Shown: positions 1 to 8,293, counted from the stretch's first letter. The stretch is 45,400 nucleotides of DNA from BOG-908 sp964657885 (GCA_964657885.1 CAZZWO010000003.1:1-45400); one strand, 5' to 3'. The notes: generated by a model from the letters alone, not told the origin. Program-made: numbers and translations.

Positions 1-198
1 CACCCAGTTGTTGAAAGGCGCCGGCTTCAGCTGCGACCGGCCGTAATAGGTCGGCCCGTCCCATTTCGCCGCGCCCCGGGCCGGCCGGTCCATGGTGTCG
101 TGCGCGTCGCGCCCGGTGATCGGCGTCTCGTCGGGATCGTGCGGGGCCGGGCGCTCCGAGTCGGTAGGTCCGTCAGGACCGGGACGCTGGTGGTTCAT
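1..198 (-). CDS. NrfD-like membrane subunit of formate dehydrogenase (N-terminal part)
   Basis: This is the first 66 codons of a gene running off the left edge. The start ATG at 198 overlaps the stop of the iron-sulfur subunit (ATGA, 195-198), so the two are probably translationally coupled. The visible part is a hydrophilic, proline- and aspartate-rich leader ending in a YYGRSQLKPAPFNNW segment. That segment resembles the short N-terminal stretch before the first membrane helix of NrfD/PsrC-type quinone-linked subunits. The family anchors the enzyme in the membrane and passes electrons from the iron-sulfur subunit to quinone. No transmembrane helix is inside the window, so the family call rests on this short segment plus its position next to the Fe-S subunit. 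A cytochrome b type gamma subunit (FdnI) fits the leader less well. Confidence 0.7.
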   Translation of the reverse strand, partial: MNHQRPGPDGPTDSERPAPHDPDETPITGRDAHDTMDRPARGAAKWDGPTYYGRSQLKPAPFNNWV

Positions 199-1172
199 CG
201 GGTGCGCCTCCCCGGCCTGCTGCGCGGCGTTTCGGCAGCGAACAGCGCAAACGCGGTCAACACAAGGCCGGCTACCGCCGTCAGCCCCGCCGCCAGTGCC
301 GGCGCCACCCGGTTCGACGGGCGGGTCGGCGCCGCCGGCAGGTTGTAGCGTTCCGGCCGGTCGGTCAGCAGGAAGAAGGCATTGAGGTGGCCGAGCCCGC
401 CGGTGGCACCCGGTGCGCCGGGAGTGCCGTAAAGGTAGGCACTGTCCACACCGACCGCATGCAGGTGTTCCACCCGTTCGGCGGCACGATGCTGCAGGTC
501 GGACAGCTCGCCGAACTGGATACTGTCGGTGGGGCAGGATTTGGCGCAGGCAGGCTCGAGCCCGCCTTTAAGCCGGTCGTAGCACAGCGTGCATTTATGC
601 GCCTTGCCGTCGGTGGTGCTGAGATCGACGACGCCGAACGGACAGGCCGGCACGCAATAGCCGCAGCCGTTGCAGATGTCCTGCTGCACGACAACGGTGT
701 CGAACTCCGTCTTGAACAGCGCCCCGGTCGGGCAGGCTTCCAGGCAGGGCGCGTTGTGGCAATGCTTGCAGACGTCGCTCAACATCAGCCAGCCGCTCTG
801 ATAGGGCTGCTGGTCGTTGGCGCGCACGCCACCTTGCCCGGCGCCGTGCCCACATCCGCCGCTTCTGGACGATGGCGCTTCCCGCAGGTCCGCCTGCTCG
901 ATGAAGGCGACGTGGCGCCAGCTGTTGGCGGACAGTGCGCCGGTGTTATCGTAGCTCTGCCCGGTCAGCCCGATATTGTCCGCGGGCAGGTTGTTCCATT
1001 CCTTGCACGCCACCTCGCAGGCCTTGCAACCGATGCAGACCGTGGTGTCGGTGAAGAAGCCGTAGGACTTGCCGGGCTCGATCAGCACATGCGCGGTCAG
1101 CTCGGATTCGTTCGGGATCAGTCCGCGAAATTGCGAGGCGGTCTGTTCGAGTGCGCGGGGATGCATGTCCAT
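195..1172 (-). CDS. fdhB: Formate dehydrogenase iron-sulfur (beta) subunit
   Basis: 325-residue electron-transfer subunit carrying electrons from the molybdopterin subunit to the membrane subunit. Four [4Fe-4S] motifs are visible: Cys46/49/52/56, Cys135/138/143/147, Cys167/170/173/177 and Cys194/197/209/213. A single hydrophobic helix near residues 289-312, followed by an Arg-rich tail, looks like the C-terminal membrane anchor of the FdnH/FdoH type. The stretch at residues 94-124, rich in Gly and Ser, is an insertion-like loop. ATG 1172 is preceded by a GAGG Shine-Dalgarno about 8 nt upstream. It is transcribed away from the catalytic subunit and coupled to the next gene by an ATGA overlap. 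No Tat motif is seen. The family call is firm. Confidence 0.93.
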   Translation of the reverse strand: MDMHPRALEQTASQFRGLIPNESELTAHVLIEPGKSYGFFTDTTVCIGCKACEVACKEWNNLPADNIGLTGQSYDNTGALSANSWRHVAFIEQADLREAPSSRSGGCGHGAGQGGVRANDQQPYQSGWLMLSDVCKHCHNAPCLEACPTGALFKTEFDTVVVQQDICNGCGYCVPACPFGVVDLSTTDGKAHKCTLCYDRLKGGLEPACAKSCPTDSIQFGELSDLQHRAAERVEHLHAVGVDSAYLYGTPGAPGATGGLGHLNAFFLLTDRPERYNLPAAPTRPSNRVAPALAAGLTAVAGLVLTAFALFAAETPRSRPGRRTR

Positions 1173-1195
1173 GGAGTCGCCTCGGGCAAAAACGG

Positions 1196-1417
1196 CTAAA
1201 ACACTGAGATGGATTGGGCGATGTTGCCGATGGTGTTCGGCGCCGGCTTGTAGCTGACCCGGATGCGGGACTGGCGGCGTTGCAGACCGGCGAGCTGCCC
1301 CGGCTCGGTCCCGCAGGCATGGCCGACGGTGAACAGGTGGCCGACGCCGGCATCGTCGGTCAGCTGGAACCGGCTCTCCTGCACGATGGTCACGACACCC
1401 TCCATGGTTTTCTTCAT
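1196..1417 (-). CDS. Small conserved-looking protein of the formate dehydrogenase locus
   Basis: A 73-residue protein starting MKKTMEGVV, first gene of the leftward transcript and 23 nt before the iron-sulfur subunit. I chose ATG 1417 because AAGGA lies 11 nt upstream; an in-frame TTG at 1447 and an ATG at 1405 are alternatives. The sequence alternates hydrophobic and polar residues in a way that suggests a small beta-rich fold (VVTIVQESRFQLTDD, then HLFTVGHACG), with no membrane segment. There is one Cys. I do not recognise a named family. Its position between the divergent halves of the formate dehydrogenase suggests an accessory, maturation or regulatory role; this is inference only. Confidence 0.65.
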   Translation of the reverse strand: MKKTMEGVVTIVQESRFQLTDDAGVGHLFTVGHACGTEPGQLAGLQRRQSRIRVSYKPAPNTIGNIAQSISVF

Positions 1418-1568
1418 CAGGCGCGTGTTCCTTGGCGTGGTGTGCAACTGAGCATGGCTCCCGTGGTTAGGCGATGGCAGCGCCGCTCACGGGTTCGTCG
1501 CTTGCTGCATCGCCACACCGCGAGGCAGGTTCCCCTCCCGCCGCGAAGTGGCCCTTGGACAGAGACCG
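1418..1568. promoter_or_regulatory. Divergent promoter region of the formate dehydrogenase locus
   Basis: The 151 bp between the leftward small gene and the rightward catalytic subunit must hold both promoters, because the flanking genes diverge. I cannot point to convincing -35/-10 pairs or a clear activator palindrome by eye. Confidence 0.4.
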
Positions 1569-4500
1569 ATGAAGAAGCCGCCGCCGAAGTCTTCGCGACC
1601 CAGCAGACCGCTACGGCAAAGCCTGGCGGACCGGGCGGCCGCGTTCGTGCACGATTGGTCGTTGCCGCGACAGCTCGCCGGGCTGAGTGTCCAGGGCAAG
1701 GCGGCCGAAAGCGAGCTGTCGCGCGGGCTGCGGCCGCGGCTGGAACAGGCAGACACGGTCGGCACCAGCATCTGTCCGTTCTGCGCGGTGGGCTGCGGAC
1801 AACTGGTCTATGCGAAGAACGGCAAGCCGATCCACATCGAGGGCGATCCGCGCAGCCCGATCAACCAGGGCACGCTTTGCCCCAAGGGCGCCAGCACGCT
1901 CGGTGTGCTGCTGTCCCCGCAACGCATCAACACCGTGCTGTATCGCGCGCCGCATGCGACGGCGTGGGAGGAGCGCCCGCTGGACTGGGCGATGGAGCGC
2001 ATCGCCCAACTGACCAAGAAGACGCGCGACGACACCTTCGCGGAAACGCTGCCCGACGGGCGCATCATCAACCACACGCTCGGCATCGGCTCGCTCGGCG
2101 GCGCGACACTCGACAACGAAGAAAACTACCTGATCAAGAAGCTGTTCGCCGGAGGGTTGGGAATCGTCAACGTCGAGAACCAGGCCCGCATCTGACACTC
2201 ATCCTCGGTGCCCAGTCTGGGTACCTCCTTCGGCCGCGGCGCTGCCACGATGTCCCTCTGGGACCTGGAGAACAGCGACTGCGTCGTGATCATGGGCTCC
2301 AACATGGCGGAGAACCATCCGATCGCGTTCCGCTTCGTGGTGGAAGCCAAACGGCGCGGCGCCGAGATCATCCATGTCGACCCGCGGTTCACGCGGACAT
2401 CGGCGCTGGCCGACGTGCACGCGCCAATCCGCTCCGGCACCGACATCGCGTTCCTCGGCGGCATCATCCACCACCTGCTCGAAAACGATCTGTGGTTCCG
2501 CGACTTCGCGCTCGCCTACACCAACATCGCCCACATCATCGAGGATGCCTACGCCGATCCCGAGCAGGGCGACGGGTTGTTTTCGGGTTTCGATCCCGCG
2601 ACCGGCTCGTACTCGGAAGAGAGCTGGCAATACAAGGGCAAGAAGGTGCCCTCGTCCGTTTCGGAACATCGCGTGCAGACGCAGGAGAACCAGGGCGGCG
2701 ATTTCGAGAGCATGACGGAAGGGCCACCGCCGCAGGACTTCTCGTTGCAGCATCCGAACTGCGTGTACCAGATCATGCGCAGGCATTACGCCCGCTACAC
2801 GCCGGAGATGGTGGAGCGGGTGACGGGCTGCCCGCGCGACACCTTCCTGCGTGTGGCCGGCGCGCTGGCGCGCAATTCCGGACGTGAACGCACCGGCGCA
2901 TTCTGTTACGCGGTCGGCTGGACGCATCATACGACGGGCGTGCAGATCATCCGGGCCTGCGCCATCGTGCAAAGCCTGCTCGGCAATGTCGGCCGTCCGG
3001 GCGGCGGCGTGATGGCGCTGCGTGGCCATGCCAGCATCCAGGGCAGCACCGACATCCCGACGCTGTACAACATGCTGCCGACCTACCTGCCGCAGCCCAA
3101 CGTTTTCCACGAGCACGGCACGCTGAAGGATTACCTGCGTACCGAGACGCCCCCCACCGGCTGGTGGTCGAACATGCCGAAATACGTCGTCAGCCTGTTG
3201 AAGGCCTGGTACGGCGAGCACGCGACCGCCGGGAACGAGTACGGCTACCAGCATCTTCCGAAGCTGACCGGCGACCTGTCGCAACTGCCGATGACGATGG
3301 CGATGTGCGACGGCGTGATGAAGGGCCAATTCATCCTCGGCCAGAACCCTGTCGTGGGTGCGGTGAACTCCGACCTGGTGGAACGCGGGCTCAGCCGGCT
3401 CGAATGGCTTGTGGTGCGCGACTTCGCCATGACGGAGACCGCGAATTTTTGGCAGAAGGGCCGCCTCGTTCAACGCGGCGACCTCAAACCCGAGGACATC
3501 GGCACCGAAATCTTCTTCCTGCCGGCGGCCTTGCCCGGCGAGAAGGACGGGACCGTCACCAACACCAGCCGCCTGGTGCAGTGGCACGACATCGTGCTGG
3601 AAGCGCCGGGCGATAGCCGGTCGGATCTGTGGTTCATCTACCATCTCGGCCGCAAGCTGAAGCAGCTCTACGCGAGCAGCACGGGCAGCCGCGATGCCGC
3701 AATGCGTGAGCTGACCTGGGAATATCCCGAGCGCGGAGAGCGGGCGGAGCCGGATGCCGAGGCCATCCTGCGCGAGATCAACGGCTACACCGTCGCCGAC
3801 CGCAAGCAGGTGGAGAAGTACCACGACCTGAAGGACGACGGCAGCACGGCGTGCGGTGGCTGGATGTATTGCGGCATCTACCCGCGCGAGGGACACAACG
3901 TCGCACGGTCGCGCACGCCCGACGGTCCGGGCGGACCGGGCAGCCATCTGGGCTGGGCGTTCGCCTGGCCGGCCAACCGCCGCACCTTGTACAACCGCGC
4001 ATCGGCCGACCCTGCCGGCAAGCCGTGGTCCGAACGCAAGAAGATGGTCTGGTGGGACGAGGCGCAATCGAAATGGACCGGCACCGACGTGCCGGACTTC
4101 GTCGCCACCACCCGTCCGGACTACAAGCCCGATTGGAGCACGCGTCCCCGCGGCATGGCGGCGCTGGGCGGCGATTCGCCGTTCATCATGGAAGCCGACG
4201 GCAAATGCCAGTTGTTTGCACCGACCGGGCTGAAGGACGGTCCGTTGCCGACGCATTACGAGCCGGTCGAAAGCCCGGTGGCCAACCCGGTATACGGCCA
4301 GCAATTCAACCCGACGGCGCATATCTGGAAACGCCCCGGCAACGAGGTGCACGCGCCGCAGGACCCGAAATTCCCTTATGTGTTCAGCACCTATCGCCTG
4401 ACCGAGCTGCATTGCGGCGGCATCATCGGCCGGGTGACGCCGCATACCGCCGAGTTGCAGCCGGAGGCTTTCGTCGAGATACCGCCCGAGCTCGCAACCA

Positions 4501-4796
4501 AACTCGGTATCGAGCACCTGGGCTGGACGGTGCTGTCCACCCTGCGTGGCGACATCGAGGTTCGCGCCATGGTCACCGAGCGGATGCGGCCGTTCATCAT
4601 CGACGGAAAAGAGGTGTTCCAGGTCGGGATGCCGTGGGTGTTCGGCTGGGAGGGTTATGCGCGCGGCGACATCGCCAACGTGCTGCTCGCCATCACCGGC
4701 GACGCCAACACCAGCATCCACAGCACCAAGGCGGTCACGGTGAACCTGCGGGCAGGACGCCTGCCGAACCCGGGCGGGACCAGCCGTGGCCAATGA
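1569..4796 (+). CDS. fdhA: Formate dehydrogenase catalytic (alpha) subunit, selenocysteine-containing
   Basis: Molybdenum or tungsten bis-MGD enzyme oxidising formate to CO2. Read as one gene of 1075 residues if the in-frame TGA at 2193-2195 is decoded as selenocysteine (residue 209). Upstream, Cys69/72/76/104 form the N-terminal [4Fe-4S] motif (C-x2-C-x3-C-x27-C). The stretch around the TGA reads ENQARI-U-HSSSVPSLG, which aligns with the active-site U or C of FdnG/FdhF-type enzymes, and the next residue is the conserved His. Both halves keep strong family similarity in the same frame, and the second half has no independent start with a ribosome site. ATG 1569 is preferred over GTG 1548; a GGACAGAG stretch lies just upstream. 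No twin-arginine motif is seen at the N-terminus, so a cytoplasm-facing enzyme is likely. It overlaps the next gene by 11 nt. Confidence 0.9.
2193..2225 (+). promoter_or_regulatory. Selenocysteine UGA codon and SECIS-like hairpin
   Basis: TGA at 2193-2195 is followed by a hairpin with an 8-bp stem (2207-2214 with 2218-2225, one G-U pair) and a GUC apical loop at 2215-2217. From memory, the apical GGUCU of the E. coli fdhF SECIS places its GUC 19 nt after the UGA; here the GUC is also 19 nt after the UGA. Such hairpins bind SelB to insert Sec. The hairpin sits inside the coding sequence, as bacterial SECIS elements do. No selA, selB, selC or selD gene lies in this window. Confidence 0.8.
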
Positions 4797-5067
4797 GGGC
4801 GAGCAGGCCCTGATCTGCCTGGACGAGATCCTGGCGGGGGAGCCGAAAACCGATCAGTCGCTGTTTTCGAAATGTGCCGAGAACCTGTCGGCGTTGCGCA
4901 ACCGGATGATCGCCGACCGCGCCGATCGAACCAGCCTCGAACACGTCAACGCCACCATCAGCGTTGTCATGGCCGGTCATTTCCCGCTGGGACAGATCCC
5001 CTGGGGCGAGCTGCACAAGGCGCGCGCCTGGCTGGACGCCATCAACCGGAAGCACCTGGGAGACTGA
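4786..5067 (+). CDS. Small formate dehydrogenase-linked protein, function unknown
   Basis: 93-residue, mostly helical soluble protein whose GTG start (4786) lies inside the end of the catalytic-subunit gene (11-nt overlap), so expression is probably coupled to it. It has Cys residues near positions 11 and 25, no membrane segment and no motif I can name. The position directly after a formate dehydrogenase alpha gene recalls the small delta or accessory subunits of other formate dehydrogenases, but I see no clear FdsD signature. A structural or assembly role for the dehydrogenase is inferred from context. Confidence 0.7.
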   Translation: MANEGEQALICLDEILAGEPKTDQSLFSKCAENLSALRNRMIADRADRTSLEHVNATISVVMAGHFPLGQIPWGELHKARAWLDAINRKHLGD

Positions 5068-5133
5068 GCGCGCCCACCCGGGCCGTCCGGACCAGCGCGA
5101 ACGAGGGAGACCCGCCCCGCCCGCGCCAGGCCC

Positions 5134-5304
5134 TCACTTGTGTTTCACAACCTCATCGGTCGCTGCGGGATCGAGGTTCCGGGCTTCGTCGATCAGGAAC
5201 TTGCCCTCTTCCTTGTTCCCCGACTTGATCTCCTCGAGCCCTTCGGTTGCCAGGTTGCGGGCTTCCTCGGCGGTCTCCGGCAGCTTCGGTTCGGCGTCAC
5301 TCAT
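5134..5304 (-). CDS. 56-residue acidic small protein
   Basis: A short gene beginning MSDAEPKLPETAEEARN and ending EVVKHK. ATG 5304 is preceded by a strong AGGAGGAA Shine-Dalgarno 6 nt upstream, which is the main reason to believe it. The product is rich in Glu, Asp, Lys and Ala, has no Cys or membrane segment, and should be a soluble amphipathic helix (pattern EEARNLATEGLEEIKSGNKEEGKFLIDEARNL split over two helices). I do not recognise a family. It is convergent with the formate dehydrogenase transcript. A possible general-stress-type promoter lies upstream (5439-5464). Small acidic helical proteins of this sort are common in stress regulons, but the function here is unknown. Confidence 0.75.
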   Translation of the reverse strand: MSDAEPKLPETAEEARNLATEGLEEIKSGNKEEGKFLIDEARNLDPAATDEVVKHK

Positions 5305-5339
5305 TGATCGTTCCTCCTGCAGAAGCCATTCGAACAGCT

Positions 5340-5355
5340 ACCGGCGTATGCCGGT
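5340..5355. repeat. 6-bp inverted repeat in the leader of the small acidic gene
   Basis: ACCGGC-GTAT-GCCGGT is a perfect 6-bp stem with a 4-nt loop. It lies 36 nt before the ATG of the small acidic protein and 147 nt before ino1. It could be a leader hairpin, or an operator or terminator; no T-run follows on either strand. Confidence 0.45.
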
Positions 5356-5438
5356 TTCGCCCGCTCGCGCTCTCGTAATCCGGGCGGCGGCCCCCACCGG
5401 CAGCCATCCGCGCCGGCTGCAGCCATCTTACCTTAAGC

Positions 5439-5464
5439 AACTTCATACCTTACAGCTTCGTTCC
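5439..5464 (-). promoter_or_regulatory. Candidate EcfG-type (general stress) promoter
   Basis: On the minus strand GGAAC (5464-5460) is followed after 17 nt by AGTT (5442-5439). This resembles the alphaproteobacterial EcfG consensus GGAAC-N16-17-CGTT with one mismatch. It points toward the 56-residue acidic gene with a leader of roughly 125 nt. The motif is short and could arise by chance. Confidence 0.35.
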
Positions 5465-5501
5465 TCGTTCCATCTGCTTCGCGCGAGGCACAGATCAGGG
5501 G

Positions 5502-6593
5502 TTGGGCGTCGCATTGGCCAAGGTTCGGGTTGCGTTGGTAGGCGTTGGCAATTGTGCGTCATCCCTGGTGCAGGGTGTGCGTTTCTACGCGGAGGCAGAT
5601 GCGGCGGACCGCGTGCCGGGGCTGATGAACGTGTCGCTGGGCGGCTACCATGTGGGCGATATCGAGATCGTTGCAGCCTTCGACATCGCCGAGGGAAAGG
5701 TCGGGCTGGACCTCGCCGAGGCGATCGCCGCGGAGCCGAACAACACACGCCGGTTTGCCGAAGTGGCCCACACCGGCGTTGTAGTGCAGCGCGGCCCCAC
5801 GCTCGACGGGCTGGGGCGTTACGTACGCGAGATCGTAACAGAATCCGCCGAGCCGCCGGTGGATGTGGCGGAGCACCTGCGCACCGCACGCGTGGAGGTC
5901 CTGGTGTCGTTCCTGCCGGTCGGGTCCGGACAGGCGACGCGCTACTATGCGGAGCAGGCGTTGGCGGCCGGCTGCGCACTGGTGAACTGCATCCCGGTGT
6001 TCATCGCATCGGACCCGGCATGGCGCGAGCGGTTCGAAGCGGCGGGGTTGCCGGTCGTCGGCGACGACATCAAGAGCCAGGTAGGCGCCACCATCATCCA
6101 CCGGGTGCTCGCCAACCTGTTCCGCGACCGCGGTGTGAGGGTGGATCGCACCTACCAGCTCAATTTCGGCGGCAACACGGATTTCCGCAACATGCTCGAG
6201 CGCGAGAGGCTCGAATCGAAAAAGCTGTCGAAAACGCGGGCGGTCACCAGCCAATTGGCCGAGACGCTGGCCGATAGCGACGCGCATGTCGGGCCGTCGG
6301 ATTACGTGCCGTGGCTGGAGGACCGGAAATGGTGCCACATCCGCATCGAAGGCACCACGTTCGGCGACACGCCGCTCAATTGCGAGCTGAAGCTGGAAGT
6401 GTGGGACTCGCCCAATTCCGCCGGCGTGGTGATCGATGCGATCCGCTGCGCGCGGCTGGCGATGGACCGCGGCATCGGCGGCGCGCTCACCGGGCCGTCG
6501 AGCTATTTCATGAAGAGCCCGCCCGAACAGTTCACCGATACCGAGGCGAAGCGGCGCACCGAGGCGTTCATCGCCGGGGATGCCGAGCGCTGA
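5502..6593 (+). CDS. ino1: Inositol-3-phosphate synthase (Ino1, actinobacterial/prokaryotic type)
   Basis: NAD-dependent enzyme converting glucose 6-phosphate to inositol phosphate, the first step of de novo inositol synthesis. The 363-residue length fits the prokaryotic Ino1 class. Visible signatures are an N-terminal Rossmann motif (VGVGNCASSL), the KSQVGATIIHR segment with the catalytic Lys, LNFGGNTDFRNM, and the C-terminal DSPNSAGVVIDAIR block. No ATG fits the family start: TTG 5502 (with AGGGG directly before it) and TTG 5514 (AGGGG 12 nt upstream) are both possible, and 5514 gives better ribosome-site spacing. The histidine phosphatase starts 2 nt after its stop, so the two probably work together. 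Inositol could feed phosphatidylinositol or an inositol-containing glycan. Confidence 0.93.
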   Translation: MGVALAKVRVALVGVGNCASSLVQGVRFYAEADAADRVPGLMNVSLGGYHVGDIEIVAAFDIAEGKVGLDLAEAIAAEPNNTRRFAEVAHTGVVVQRGPTLDGLGRYVREIVTESAEPPVDVAEHLRTARVEVLVSFLPVGSGQATRYYAEQALAAGCALVNCIPVFIASDPAWRERFEAAGLPVVGDDIKSQVGATIIHRVLANLFRDRGVRVDRTYQLNFGGNTDFRNMLERERLESKKLSKTRAVTSQLAETLADSDAHVGPSDYVPWLEDRKWCHIRIEGTTFGDTPLNCELKLEVWDSPNSAGVVIDAIRCARLAMDRGIGGALTGPSSYFMKSPPEQFTDTEAKRRTEAFIAGDAER

Positions 6594-6595
6594 CC

Positions 6596-7231
6596 GTGCC
6601 TGGCACGCGCGCCCACCTCACACGTCTCCATCTGATACGCCACGGCCACACCGACGCATTGGGGCACACGCTGTCGGGCCGCTGCCCCGGCATCGGCCTG
6701 AGTGCGCTGGGTCTGCGCGAGGCGGCCGCCACCGCCCGGCAGATGGGCAAGCTGATGAGCGGCAGGCGGCCTTCGGCGCTGCTCAGCAGCCCACGCCGGC
6801 GGGCCCAGCAGACCGCGGCGGAAATCGGGACCGTGCTGGCGCTGCCGGTCCGCACCGAACCGGCCCTGGACGAAGTGGAGTTCGGTGAATGGACGGCCAA
6901 GGATTTCGCCACGCTGGACGCCTGCGATGGCTGGCGGGAATGGAACACGCTGCGCAGCCTGGCGCCGACGCCGGGCGGCGAGACGATGCTGGCGGTGCAG
7001 GCGCGCATCGTGACCCTGGTGCAACGCCTGTGCCGGGACTGGCCCGACCATGACGTCGTGCTCGTCAGCCACTCGGATGTGCTGAAAGTGCTGCTCGCCT
7101 ACCTGCTCGGCAGCCCGATCGACCTGATGCAGCGGATCGAGATCGCGCCCGCATCCCACAGCATGGTCTCGATGGCCGGTGACATGATCCGGATCGAGGC
7201 GGTCAACCTGGTTCCTCACCTCGCCGACTGA
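6596..7231 (+). CDS. Histidine phosphatase (phosphoglycerate mutase superfamily)
   Basis: 211-residue phosphatase of the branch-1 histidine phosphatase family. The catalytic motif LIRHGHTD is near residue 13, the conserved Arg lies in SSPRRRAQQTA, the acid in LDEVEFGEW, and the second His in LVSHSDVLK. The proteins of this family dephosphorylate small molecules through a phosphohistidine. GTG 6596 starts 2 nt after the ino1 stop, with a GGGG stretch further upstream. Tight linkage to ino1 suggests it may remove the phosphate from inositol phosphate in place of a SuhB/IMPase-type enzyme, but this is inference; alpha-ribazole phosphatase or a phosphosugar phosphatase are alternatives. Confidence 0.9.
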   Translation: MPGTRAHLTRLHLIRHGHTDALGHTLSGRCPGIGLSALGLREAAATARQMGKLMSGRRPSALLSSPRRRAQQTAAEIGTVLALPVRTEPALDEVEFGEWTAKDFATLDACDGWREWNTLRSLAPTPGGETMLAVQARIVTLVQRLCRDWPDHDVVLVSHSDVLKVLLAYLLGSPIDLMQRIEIAPASHSMVSMAGDMIRIEAVNLVPHLAD

Positions 7232-7240
7232 CCCGACGCT

Positions 7241-8194
7241 TCACCGGCACGAAACAGTGCGCATCAGCCGGGCGAGTTCGGTCAACACGCTGCCCCACTC
7301 GCCCGTGCGCGTCTGGTGCAGCACGGTCATGGACGGATACCAGGGACAGCTCCGGCCCGGGTATGGCCAGCGCCAGTCGGCATCCTTCCGCACCAGCAGG
7401 ATGACGCGGCGGCCGAGCGCGCCGGCAAGGTGGGCCACCATCGTATCGACCGACACCACCACATCGAGCCCTGCGATCAGCGCTGCGGTGCGGATGACAT
7501 CCGTGTCGTGGTCGCCAGGATTGGCGAACTCCGCGCGCGCCGATTCGGCTGCGCAGGGGCCACGCTGCAGGCTGACCAGATCGTGGCCGCCGGGCAAGGC
7601 CGCCAGCAGCGGCTCCAGCGGCACCGAACGCGCAGCGTCCCACCCGCCGGCCGCCCAGCAGAGTCCTATCCCGCCGGTCCGCCGTCCGTTCCGTCCAGGC
7701 AACGGCGAGGCAGCCAGATAGGGCACGGATGCGCCGACCTCGTCCGCGTGGACGCGCAACACATGAGCCAGATCCATGATCTCCATGGAGCATTCCGATG
7801 GCGGAAGCGGCGCCTCACCGTCGAACGGCACCAGCCGGTCCACTGCGTCCATGCCGGCCAGCAGGGCGTGGAGTTCGGGTTGCACTTCCAAGGTCACATG
7901 CGCGGCGCGCCGGCGCAGCGCGGGCAGGAAGCGTGCAAACTGCAGGGTGTCGCCGAGCCCGTGATAGCACCGCACCAGCACGCGCCTGCCGTCCGGCCCG
8001 GTGCCGTCCCACACCCAGCGGAGATGGTAGGGCAATGCCGGATCGTCGCGCGACGCCGGATCGCGCCCGGCCGCAACGGCGTCGCCGATGGCCCAGGCGG
8101 CCGCGAAATCGCCGGCTCGCATGCAGTCCGCCCATTCCCGGCCCGCATCGTAGCCCGATGGCGGCGCCTTGCCGGTCAGAACGCCACCTTGCAT
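7241..8194 (-). CDS. GT9/TPR-associated glycosyltransferase-like protein
   Basis: 317 residues. The C-terminal two thirds have the look of the GT-B glycosyltransferase module found at the end of many TPR proteins (GT9/GT41-like): the RCYHGLGDTLQFARFLPAL segment in the N-terminal part, and VSVDTMVAHLAGALGRRV followed by a DADWRWPYP...CPWYPSMTVL segment. The last block is typical of these proteins in alphaproteobacteria. No TPR is evident; the first 60 residues may be a remnant. The start is ATG 8194. It is convergent with the histidine phosphatase and divergent from nhaA, and lies beside the sugar cluster. Donor and acceptor are unknown. Confidence 0.75.
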   Translation of the reverse strand: MQGGVLTGKAPPSGYDAGREWADCMRAGDFAAAWAIGDAVAAGRDPASRDDPALPYHLRWVWDGTGPDGRRVLVRCYHGLGDTLQFARFLPALRRRAAHVTLEVQPELHALLAGMDAVDRLVPFDGEAPLPPSECSMEIMDLAHVLRVHADEVGASVPYLAASPLPGRNGRRTGGIGLCWAAGGWDAARSVPLEPLLAALPGGHDLVSLQRGPCAAESARAEFANPGDHDTDVIRTAALIAGLDVVVSVDTMVAHLAGALGRRVILLVRKDADWRWPYPGRSCPWYPSMTVLHQTRTGEWGSVLTELARLMRTVSCR

Positions 8195-8199
8195 GCAAG

Positions 8200-8288
8200 C
8201 TCCCGTTAGCGTTCATCGCGGCGCCTTCGTGCCCGTGCGATATGCGCCCGCAACGCGGCACATGACGCGGTTGTTGCGGGCGCGGGAG
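8200..8288 (+). promoter_or_regulatory. Structured nhaA leader, possible translational riboswitch
   Basis: A perfect 11-bp stem (8244-8254 with 8273-8283, 18-nt loop) ends immediately before the Shine-Dalgarno of nhaA. A second, 6-bp stem (8215-8220 with 8236-8241) lies upstream. The outer strand CTCCCG (8200-8205) can pair perfectly with CGGGAG (8283-8288), which contains the nhaA Shine-Dalgarno. The set folds into a closed multibranch shape that would hide the ribosome site. Leaders of nhaA genes carry the nhaA-I and nhaA-II RNA motifs, reported as Li+ riboswitches; I could not match their consensus by eye, so identity is a hypothesis. Confidence 0.45.
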
Positions 8289-8293
8289 ATGGC

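Noticed and set aside
2199..4793. An 864-codon open frame antisense to the formate dehydrogenase alpha gene
   Set aside because: It mirrors a conserved gene in GC-rich DNA, has low-complexity Arg/His/Gly-rich composition and no recognisable domain. The same applies to other long antisense frames, for example 28438-30030.
1569..4796. Formate dehydrogenase alpha subunit as a pseudogene broken by a stop
   Set aside because: The TGA is in frame at the exact active-site position and is followed by a SECIS-like hairpin; both halves are otherwise intact.
8244..8283. The 11-bp hairpin before nhaA as a transcription terminator of an upstream gene
   Set aside because: The neighbour is transcribed away from nhaA, no T-run follows, and the stem abuts a Shine-Dalgarno.
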